A stretch of DNA of 64,000 nucleotides from NCBI GenBank assembly GCA_963082875.1, contig OY720098.1, forward strand, positions 372,001 through 436,000, given 5' to 3'. The translations under genes and the position numbers were made by a program. The notes under the pieces are model-generated. The model saw only the letters and a program-made list of their open reading frames with translations. It was not told the origin of the DNA and did not search any database. Shown here piece by piece: positions 50,493-62,000 of this stretch. Position 1 is the stretch's first letter. Each line of letters starts with the position of its first letter. Origin of the DNA: Corella eumyota. Its lineage: Eukaryota > Chordata > Ascidiacea > Phlebobranchia > Corellidae.

Positions 50493-53400
50493 TTAAACAA
50501 CAACCATTGTAGCACAAGATATTTCTCTTTTTGTTTCAGCAATGATTGTCCACTTGTTGTTCGTCGGATCAAACACTTCAATGGAATTAACTGAACCCCT
50601 AAATAATAAAACAATAAACCAGAGTTTAATAAATTATTACAAACTAAATATTTTGTTCAACTTACTTATACAAGCCCCCAACAACATAAATCTTGCCATC
50701 TACAACTGAGGCACAGTGACCACGTCGAGCCTTGTTCAGTGGTGCAACTTCTGACCAGGTATCTGTGAAAATGTTGTATTTGATCACCGATGAAACACCA
50801 CCATTTTGACATCCTCCTACATTAAGTTATAAAAATTAGTTAACTTAAATGTTATAAAACTTTAAACACAAAAGAATCACTTTAACATTGTAAATTGTTT
50901 TTATAAAGTTATACTAATTATGTTACTAGATAAAAATTACATGCAAAATACAAATACATACCAGTAACAAATATGTGATCATCCAAAACTACAGCTGCAT
51001 GCTCACTTATACCATATTTCATTGGAGAAATAAGAGACCACTTTTGTTCATCAAAATCAAAACATTCTTATGAACTTAATTTTCCATTATTATTATATCC
51101 CCCGATTGCGAACAATTTACCTGAACAAATCAATTATAACAAAATATACATTTACAAACCAAATTAAACTTATAAAAATTTAATACATAATAAATGTTGT
51201 CTAAAATTTGTAATAATTTGCTTTTAATATTTTTAAAACTGTATATTATTAAACTAAAACTTTTTTTTTTAAATTAACAAATAATTAAATAATTTTTTCT
51301 TTACATTTTAATTTGTTTTGTAAAAACATTAAATTAAATTTATTCAATTAAAAAACAATTTGTTTAAAGACACAAACAATATAGCAGAATGGTCACTAAT
51401 GATGTCATAATGAGCTAGTTTTATGAATTAAAATTTAGATGTCACTCAAAGTTGCAGCAAAAATAATCAAATTATTCAAATTATTTTCTTAATTATTAAT
51501 CTTAATTCAATCTTAAGACCAAGTTATTTTTGACCCAACAGAGTTAAATTTTTGTAACACTGTTTAATGATTAATTTTTTAAATATTTTTTAAACTTTTC
51601 GTTGTATTAAAAAACTTTTTTTAATTATTTAGTAAACTATATTAAAACATTTATTAATACAATGAAACTTTTAACTTGTTTACCTTTTGCAGCAAGTAAT
51701 GCATGTTGATATCTTGGAACAATCATGTCAGGAATATTTTCTCTTATATTTGTCCTCACATTTAAGAATTCCACACTTGATAAAGTTTCATCATCTTTAT
51801 CTCGACCTCCAGTTGTGTAAATACAATCTACAACAATAATAAACTAAACAGATTGTTTATCCACTTTTCTTAAAATCTTTCTATATAAATACAGTAGAAA
51901 ACTTAAAAAATTTAATATTAATACCTAAAGTGCTTATTGCAATAAAAATAAATCCCAACTAGTCAAACACTAAAGTTAATAAACCAACCATTTATGACAG
52001 CTGATGATGCACAAAACCGAGCTTGTTTCATTGGAGGTTCAACTTCCCATTGTGGATCTACTTCATCTAACTTCAAACTCTCAACAGAGGATTTACCCTC
52101 CCCTCCCATGATGAAAACTTGATTGTTGACAACAGCAGATGAAGCTCCCCACCTATTTTCATTTAATTCCTTAAAAAAAACTTTCTCTAGATACTAATCT
52201 CAATATAAGTGTATTGATCTTGGATGTTTAACTCTATATTTTTATAATACAAATCTAGAAAAAAATAAATTTTAAATTTTATAGCAATAGTTATGCATTA
52301 TACATTATTAAATTATAGCATACTGTTAATATAATTTTATCTAAGTCAACTTACTGGCATCTGAGTCCATTGTTTTGTAACAGTGTCAAACAAAACAGCA
52401 TCTTCATTGTACCCTTCTCCTCCCACTATAAGCAACTTTGTTGGAACTATGATTATATTAACAATGTTTAAAATCAAATTTGCTTTGTAACTCAAACAAT
52501 AAAATATTCAATTATAAATGTTTTTATATCGAAAACTATTTGATAAATAACATTTTCACATAAAATAAAATAAACAAATTTATTTTCAAAATTCAAATGT
52601 TAAATTAATTAAAAATAATTTGCTGTCTTTCACCTTTTACTTTTTGTGGGGCAAAATTAACCAAAGCTGAGATAAGTATTTGATTACATTCAAAAGATTT
52701 CATAATTAATTCCTAAAAACAAAAATAAGTCAACTTTCAGATATGTATAATAAATAAAAAGATTGTTGCAAAGTTGGTATGCTATTTATGTAACAACTGC
52801 TACAACTTTTTATAATTTAACTGACCTCTTTCATAATAACTTGTTGTAGAAATTCTCTGTCAAATTTAAGAAGATCAAGAGATCGAAACAATTGGTTGAC
52901 ATGTTTCTGTCGTTCATTGCTGTCATGTTTTATCCAATTTATCATCGCATTGTAAACTATTTGCTCAGATGAAACCTGTGTTTAAAAATGTTCAAAATAT
53001 TTTAAACATGTTGAATTTAATCTTGTCTAAGATAGTATGAGTATTTATTTAGAAAATACTTATCAATAAAAAAGAGAATTTCTAGAGTGAAATTAATGTA
53101 AAAAAGTTGAAAAGGTAATTCCCTGGAAAAATATGTTGACTATAAATAGTTCTAGAGCAATTCTTTGTTCCAGGAGACAAATTAAAATAATATTTGTTAC
53201 AATTTTAATTAGGCAAATTTAAAAAAAATTATGTACTTTAGAAAGCTAAGTCTTTTAAACATACTAAAACTTGTATTACCTTCTTTTTTTTCAGTTTTAG
53301 AATACATAACAAATCCTCGAAACAAAGTTTAATAAACTCTTGCTTTGATGCAACTCTTTCAAAATTCTCAGCAATTATTTTCTGGGCTCCTTGCTTTAAG

Positions 53401-54275
53401 TTTTCAAGGTTGTATCTTTGAGAATAAGCCAGCATGGTTAAACAATTCTCAACATCAACAATGGTTTGCAGAAATTCTCCACAAAACTTTCGAAGTTCTA
53501 AAATTTAAATGTTGTTTCATTCTTAAGTTAAATAAGAATAATATTTCAAAAAAATTAATTATAATAATTATGACAAAACATTAAATATATAAAAAGATTT
53601 AAATAACTTAAACATAATTTAACTTTTAACAAAAATTTACATGCTACCCTAATGTTATTAAAATTTTATTAATTTTACTGGTAATTTGTAGATAATTTGC
53701 AGCTTCCATAATTTCAAAGACATTTTCTTCGGTTATCAGGATTTTTGCAGTGTAGGCATAATCTAAAATAAGTTCCATAATTTCCGAGCTTATTCCTTGG
53801 ATCTTTACAATGGGATTGTATTTCTCTCTCATCTGTAAAAATATAAAGTTGACTGAAAAGACAAAATTTTTTGTATTGGCAAGACCACCATTTTACATTT
53901 GAAATGCCACCATTTTCTAACAGTAAATTTATAAATTTTACTAAAACCACATCGTATTAATTTTAAACAAAATATTTTAAACAAAATATTTGAAACAGTT
54001 TTTAAAATGTTTTTTTACCTCAGTTGTAAACATTGTTTTAAAGAAAACACAAAAAAATGCGAGAATGTTTTTGTGAGCGGAATGCTTCTTTGTTCCATCA
54101 TTGATTGTAACATCACAAAACTCTTTGTCTTCATTCCTATCTCTAAAATAAAACATTAAATAAATATTTAGTTTTAAAATAATAAATCAACCAACAGTAT
54201 ATCAATAACAAACCTGTTTAACTCTTCAAATATTTCATTAATGTGGTCACCCTCAAATTGTTGACTTCGCACCAT
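50493..54275 (-). pseudogene. Gene L: BTB-BACK-Kelch copy with a nonsense codon in exon 10
   Basis: Exons (5' to 3'): 54275-54214, 54142-54019, 53832-53679, 53497-53280, 52975-52826, 52712-52634, 52446-52355, 52169-51989, 51827-51684, 51120-50962, 50816-50666, 50598-50493. All exons join in phase (1620 bp, 539 codons before the normal stop). In exon 10 the second Ser of the SSSE motif is TAA at 51070-51068 (TCA in gene M), ending the product after about 418 residues. That product would keep BTB, BACK and about three blades. The stop falls in an exon that starts and ends in phase 1, so skipping it would restore the downstream frame. Downstream exons show no further damage, so the change is recent. 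Exon 6 is of the PQKVKG type and intron 7 is nearly the same as in gene N. Confidence 0.75.
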
Positions 54276-54869
54276 TTTTAAACAAATTTAAACAACATTA
54301 ACAACAAACCTAAAACCTTGAACAAAATTGTAATTAGTAAAACTACAGTAATTAGAAAATGCATAAAAGTAATTAAAATTTAATTTCAAGCACAAAATGT
54401 TAAAAAAAAGTTATAGAAAAATAAATTTTCAATGCAAAGTTATGAAAAATAACAATAAATGTATTTTAACTAAAAATTAATTAAAAAAAGCATTAAAAAG
54501 TTTAAAATATAATTTCCAATTATTTAAATTAAAAATCTTAATTTGAATCATAGAATACAAACAATTGTTTTACATATTACTAGTTTTAAAAACAAAATAC
54601 TCAATAATTACTTAGGCATAAACAAATTTAAAAAACAAAACAATTAATAAATAACAAACATAAAAATTAAAAATATATGCCTTGTTAAAATACCTTTACT
54701 GAAAAAAATCTTATCATACATTATATTAAAATTTTAAAATTTAAAATAATTTTTAAAAACACCAATAATAAAGTTAAATCTTTAATAAAGTGTTATTACT
54801 ACTTGTATTGTTACTGTATAAAGTTAATTAAATAACAAGTTGTGACATCATAAACAGAATAATAAATTA
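54276..54869. other. Spacer L-M (type 1)
   Basis: Type 1 AT-rich spacer upstream of gene L. No gene or RNA seen. Confidence 0.5.
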
Positions 54870-57800
54870 TTAAACAACCACCATTGTAGCACAAGATATT
54901 TCTCTTTTTGTTTCAGCAATGATTGTCCACTTGTTGTTCGTGGGATCAAATACTTCAATGGAATTAACTGGGCCCCTAAACCTAAATAATAAAACAATAA
55001 ACCAGAGTTTAATAAATAATTACAAACTAAATATTTTGTTCAACTTACTTATACAAGCCCCCAACAACATAAATCTTGCCATCTACAACTGAGGCACAGT
55101 GACCCCATCGAGCCTTGTTCATTAGTGCAACTTCTGACCAGGTATCTGTAATAATGTTGTATTCGATCACTGATGAAACAGCACCATTTTGATATCCACC
55201 TTAATTAGGTTTAATAATAGGTAATTGAAATAGATAATTAAAATAAATAAATAAATAATATAACATTACACTGTTAATTTTTTTTATAAATTCAAACCAG
55301 TAATGTTTTTAAAATTAAATACAAAATAACAAATACATACCAGTAACAAATATGTGATCATTCAAAACTACAGCTGCATGGCCACTTATACCATATTTCA
55401 TTGAAGAAATAAGAGACCACTTTTGTTCATCAAAATCAAAACATTCTGATGAACTTAATTTTCCATCTTTATCATATCCCCCAATTGCAAACAATTTACC
55501 TGAACAAATCAATTATAACAAAATATACATTTACAAACCAAATTAAACTTATAAAAATTTAATACATACAAAATGTTGAAAATTTAATACATAAAAAATG
55601 TTGAAAATTTAATACATAAAAACTTTTATTTTAAAAAAATTAACCAATAATTAAATAATTTTTTCTTTACATTTAAATTTGTTTTGTAAAAACATTGAAT
55701 TAAATTTATTCAATTAAAAAACAATTTGTTTAAAGACACAAACAATATAGCAGAATGGTCACTAGTGATGTCATAATGAGCTAGTTTTATAAATTAAAAT
55801 TTAGATGCTACTCAAAGTTGCAGCAAAAATAATTAAATTATTTCAATTATTTGCTTAATTATCAATCTTAAGTTAATCTTAAGACCAAGTTATTTTTGAC
55901 CCAAACAAAGTTAAATTTTTGTAACGCTGCTTAATGATTAATTTTTTTTAATTTTTAAACTTATCGTTGTATTAAGACACTTTTTTTAATTATTTAGTAA
56001 ACTATATTAAAACATTTATTAATACAATGAAACTTTTAACTTGTTTACCACTTGCAGCAAGTAATGCATGTTCATATCGTGGAACAATCATGTCAGGAAT
56101 ATTCCCTCTTTTATTTGTCCTCACATCCAAGAATTCCCCACTTGATAAAGTTTTATAATTTTCATCTCGGCCCCCAGTTGTATAAATACAATCTACAACA
56201 TTTATAAACTAAAAAGATTGTTTTTGTATTTTTATTATAATCTTTTATTATATAACTAAGTAGAAAACTTAAAGCATTTAATATTAATAACTAAAGTGCT
56301 TGTTTCAATAAAAATAAATCCCAACTAGTCAAATAATAAATTAAATAAACCAACCATTTATGACAGCTGATGATGCATACCACCGAGGTTGTTGCATTGA
56401 AGGTTCAACTTTCCATTGTGGATCTACCTCATCTAACTTTAAACTCTCAACAGAAGATTTACCCTCCCCTCCCATGATGAAAACTTGTTTGTTGACAACA
56501 GCAGATGAAGCTTCCCACTTTTCTTCATTTAATTCCTTAAAATAAATTTAGTTTATAAATTTCCAAATATAAACAAATTTAAAAAAGTGTAAATTAAACA
56601 TCATATTTTAAACCAAAATGTTTAAACACTGAAACATTTAGATTTTAAAATAAAAAAAATTAACTTACTGGCATCTGAGTCCATTGTTTTGTAACAGTAT
56701 CAAACAAAACAACATTTTTTTTATTGGGGGAATCCCCTCCCATTACAAGTAACTTTGTTGGAACTGCAACTATAAAAATAAAATTACTGTGTTTAAAAAG
56801 TAAAATATTATTTAAACAAAAATGTTTCTATTTTCTATTTGAATGTTATTATTATTAAAATAAATTAAAATCATTTAAGTTAATTTCAAAAACATAATTT
56901 TAACCTTTTTCTGGAACAAACTTAACGGTAGCGGAAATAATTAAATGAGAACATTCCAATGAATTCATAATCAAACCCTAAAATAAAAATAACTTTTAAA
57001 ACAACTTAATCAACCTTGAAATGCTGATTATTTAACATTTATTTTATTTTAATTATAAATAATTTAACTGACCTCTTTCATAACAACTCGTTGAAGAAAT
57101 TCTCTGTCAAATTTAAGAAGATCAAGAGATTGAAACAATTGGTTAACATGTTTCTGTCGTTCATTGCTGTCATGTTTTATCCAATTTATCACCGCATTGT
57201 AAACTTTCTGCTCAGATGAAACCTGTGTTAAAAAATGTTCAAAATAATTTAAACAGGTTGAATTTAATCTTGTCTAAGATAGTATAAGTATTTATTTAGA
57301 AAATGCTTATCAATAAAAAAGAGAATTTCTAGAGTAAAATTAGTGTAAAGAAGTTAAAAAGATAGTTCCATAAAAAAATATTTTGACCAAAAATAGTTTT
57401 AGAGCAATTTTTTGTTCCACATTAAACATATTAAAATAATATTTGTACAAGGGTTAGTTTGCCTAATTTTTTAAAATTATGTTATAGTATTAGAAAGCTA
57501 AGTTTTCTTAACATACTAAAACTTATATTACCTTCTTTTCTTTTGGTTTTAGAATACAAAGTAAATCCTCGAAACAAAGTTTAATAAATTCTTGCTTTGA
57601 TGCAACTCTTTCAAAATTCTCAGCAATTATTTTCTGGGCTCCTTGCTTTAAGTTTTCAAGGTTGTATCTTTGAGAATAAGCCAGCATGGTTAAACAATTC
57701 TCAACATCAACAATGGTTTGCAGAAATTCTCCACAAAACTTTCGAAGTTCTAAATTTAAAAGTTGTCTCATTCTTGAGTTAAATAAGAATAATATTTAAA

Positions 57801-58518
57801 TAAAATTAATAATAATAATTATGATAAAACATTAAATATATCAAAAAGATTTAAACAACTTAAATATAATTTAACTTTTAACAAAAATTTACATGCTACC
57901 CTATTGTTATTAAAATTTTAATCATTTTACTGGTAATCTGTAGATAATTTGCAGCTTCCATAATTTCAAAAACATTTTCTTCGGTTATCAGGATTTTTGC
58001 AGTGTAGGCATAATCTAAAATAAGTTCCATAATTTCCGAGCTTATTCCTTGGATCTTTACAATGGGATTGTATTTCTCTCTCATCTGTAAAAACATAAAG
58101 TTGACTGAAAAGACAAAATTTTTTGTATTGGCAAGACCACCATTTTACATTTGAAATGCCACCATTTTCTAACAGTAAATTTATAAATTTTACTAAAACC
58201 ACATCGTATTAATTTTAAACAAAATATTTGAAAATCAACAGTTTTTAAAAAGTTTTTTTACCTCAGTTGTAAACATTGTTTTAAAGAAAACACAAAAAAA
58301 TGCGAGAATGTTTTTGTGAGCAGAATGCTTCTTTGTTCCATCATTGATTGTAACATCACAAAACTCTTTGTCTTCATTTCTATCTCTAAAATAAAAAATT
58401 AAATAAATATTTAGTTTTAAAATAATAAATCAATCAACAGTATATCAATAACAAACCTGTTTAACTCTTCAAATATTTCATTAATGTGGTCACCCTCAAA
58501 TTGTTGACTTCGCACCAT
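54870..58518 (-). CDS. Gene M: complete BTB-BACK-Kelch (KLHL-type) protein, about 540 aa
   Basis: Exons (5' to 3'): 58518-58457, 58385-58262, 58084-57931, 57749-57532, 57222-57073, 56977-56905, 56763-56669, 56535-56355, 56192-56049, 55499-55341, 55199-55049, 54981-54870. The frame is open, 1623 bp. Exon 6 is 73 bp (ending VPEKG), a six-base shortening shared only with gene D. Two acceptors 6 bp apart precede exon 12. Intron 10 (55200-55340) is unlike that of all other copies and carries a short TAAA repeat. The segment corresponding to 57,230-58,520 closely matches gene E. Exon 9 ends AASG where the others have AARG or AAKG. Rim residues include QQPRWYASS, YGISGH and KARWGHC. Confidence 0.88.
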
Positions 58519-59042
58519 TTTTAAACAAATTTAAACAACATTAACAACAAACCTAAAACCTTGAAACAAAATTGTAATTAGTAAAACTACAATGATTAGA
58601 AAATGCATAAAAGTAATTAAAATTTAATTACAAGCACAAATACTATCAAAATCATTAAAAATAAAATTTTAAATTGCATTCTAACTTAAATAAATTTTGA
58701 AAAAAGAACTTGCAATTATTTTAAAGTTGAATTAAATAAATCAAAATATCTAACTTGAAATCATAAAAAAAAACAATTGTTTTAAATATTACTAGTTCCA
58801 AAAAAGAAAAATTACACAATTTAGGCCTAAACAAATACAGGCAAAAAACAATCAAATAACAAAACTAAAGATTAAAAATATCTTCCCTAACAAAATAACT
58901 TGAATGATAAAACATTTTTCAATAAATGTAATTGGTATTTTTAGTTTTAAAATAATTTTTTAATATCATCAATAATAAAGTTAAAATGTTCAATAAAGTT
59001 GTAACATTAATTTTATTGTTACTGTATAAACAGAAATTGTTA
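58519..59042. other. Spacer M-N (type 2)
   Basis: Type 2 AT-rich spacer upstream of gene M, with TTAGGCCTAAACAAATACAG. No gene seen. Confidence 0.5.
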
Positions 59043-62000
59043 TTAAACAACCACCATTGTTGCATAACATATTCCTCTTTTTGTTTCAGCAAAGATTGTC
59101 CACTGGTTATTTGTCGGATCAAACACTTCAATGGAATTAACTGGATTAAACCTAAATAATAAAACAATAAACAAGAGTTTAATAAATTATTACAAACTAA
59201 ATATTTAGTTTAACTTACCCATCACCCAAGCCCCCCACAACATAAATCTTGCCATCTACAACTGAGGCAGAGTGACCACATCGAGCCTTGTTCATTGGTT
59301 CAACTTCTGACCAGGTATCAGTAATAATGTTGTATTTGATCACTGATGAAACAGCAGCATTTTGATATCCACCTTAATTAAGTTATAAAAATTAGTTAAC
59401 TTAAATGTTATAAAACTTTAAACACAAAAGAATCACTTTAACATTGTAAATTGTTTTTATAGAGTTAAACTAATTATGTTACTAGATAAAAATTACATGT
59501 AAAATAACAAATACTTACCAGTAACAAATATGTGATCATCCAAAACTACAGCTGCATGAGCATTTATACCATATTTCATTGGAGCAATAAGAGACCACTT
59601 TTGTTCATCAAAATCAAAACATTCTGAAGAACTTAATTTTCCATCTTTATCATTAATTCCCCCAATTGCAAATAATTTACCTGAACAAATCAATTTAAAC
59701 AAAATATACATTTACAAACCAAATTAAACTTATGAAAATTTAATACATACAAAATGTTGTCTAGAAATTATAATAATTTGTTTTTAATATTTTTAAAACA
59801 TATATTATTAAACTAAACTTTTTTTTTAAATTAACCAATAATTAAATAATTTTTTCTTTACATTTTAATTTGTTTTGTGAAAACATTAAATTAAATTTAT
59901 TCAATTAAAAAACAATTTGTTTAAAGACACAGACAATATAGCAAAATGGTCACTAGTGATGTCATAATGAGTTAGTTTTATGAATTAAAATTTAGATGTC
60001 ACTCAAAGTTGCAGCAAAAATAATCAAATTATTTAAATTATTTGCTTAATTAACAATCTTAATTTGATCTTAAGACCAAGTTATTTTTGACCCAACAGAG
60101 TTAAATTTTTGTAACACTGTTTAATGATTAATTTTTTTTAAATATTTTTTAAACTTATCATTGTATTAAAACACCTTTTTTTAATTATTTAGTAAACTAT
60201 CTTAAAACATTTATTAATACAATGAAACTTTTAACTTGTTTACCTTTTGCAGCAAGTAATGCATGTTGATATCTTGGAACAATCATGTCAGGAATATTTC
60301 CTCTTTTATTTGTCCTCACATCCAAGAATTCCCCACTTGATAAAATTTTCCTTTTTTCATCTTGACCTCCAGTTGTGTAAATACAATCTACAACAATTAT
60401 AAACTAAACAGATTGTTTTTTTATTTTTATTATAATCTTGCCAATTGTAATACAGTAGAAAACTTAAAGCATTTAATATCAATAACTAAAGTGCTAAGTG
60501 CAATAAAAATAAAACCCAACTTCAAATATTAAAATTAATAAACCAACCATTTATGACAGCTGATGATGCAAACAACCGAGCTTGTTTCATTGGACTTTCA
60601 ACTTTCCATTGTGGATCTACTTCATCTAACTTTAAACTCTCAACAGAGGATTTACCCTGCCCTCCCACAATGAAAACTTGATTGTTAACAACAGCAGATG
60701 AAGCTCCCCACCTTTCTTCATTTAATTCCTAAAAAACACTTTCTCTAGATACTAATCTCAATATAAGTGTATTAATCTTGGATGTTTAACTCTATATTTT
60801 TAAAATACAAATCTAGAAAAAAATAAATTTTAAATTTTATAGCAATAGTTATGCATTATACATTATTAAATTATAGCATACTGTTAATATAATTTTATCA
60901 AACCCAACTTACTGGCATCTGAGTCCATTGTTTTGTAACAGTGTCAAACAAAACAGCATCTTCATTGTACCCTTCTCTTCCCACTATAAGCAACTTTGTT
61001 GGAACTACGATTATATTAAAAATGTTTAAAATCAAATTTGCTTTGTAACTCAAACAATAAAATATTCAATTATAAATGTTTTTATATCGAAAACTATTTG
61101 ATAAATAACATTTTCACATAAAATAAAATAAACAAATTTATTTTCAAAATTCAAATGTTAAATTAATTAAAAATAATTTGCTGTCTTTTACCTTTTACTT
61201 TCTGTGGGGCAAAATTAACCAATGCTGAGATAAGTATTTGATTACATTCAAAAGATTTCATAATTAATTCCTAAAAACAAAAATAAGTTTATTAACTTTC
61301 AGTTATGTATAATAAATAAAATGATTGTTGCAAAGTTGGTATGCTGTGTAAGTAACAATTGCTACAACTTTTTATAATTTAACTAACCTCTTTCATAATA
61401 ACTTGTTGTAGAAATTCTCTGTCTATTTTAAGAAGATCAAGAGATCGAAACAATTGGTTGACATGTCTCTGTCGTTCATTGCTGTCATGTTTTATCCAAT
61501 TTATCATCGCATTGTAAACTATCTGCTCAGATGAAACCTGTGTTTAAAAATGTTCAAAATAATTTAAACAGGTTAAATTTAATCTTGTCTAAGATAGTAT
61601 GAGTATTTATTTAGAAAATACTTATCAATGAAAATGGCTTTTCTAAAAATAAATTATTGTAAAGAAAGTGAAAAGGTAGTTCCATAGAAAAATATTTTGA
61701 CTATAAATAGTTCTAGTGCAATACTTTGTTTCAGAAGCAAATTAAAATAATATTTGTACAAGATTAATTCGGTCCTACTAAAATAGGCCCGGGAGGCCCA
61801 GGGGGCCCGGGGTATGCGCGGGAAGCCCGGGGTGAGTCCAAGAGCTTCGGTGGTATTTATTTAAGTCCCATGGTGTTTATATGAGGCCCGGGCTATTAAT
61901 ATAAGTCCAGATCGGTTTATACGAGTTTATATGAGGCCCGGGAGTGTTTAAATAAGGCCCGGGGTGTTTTATACGTGTTTTATGGGGCCAGAGTGTTAAA

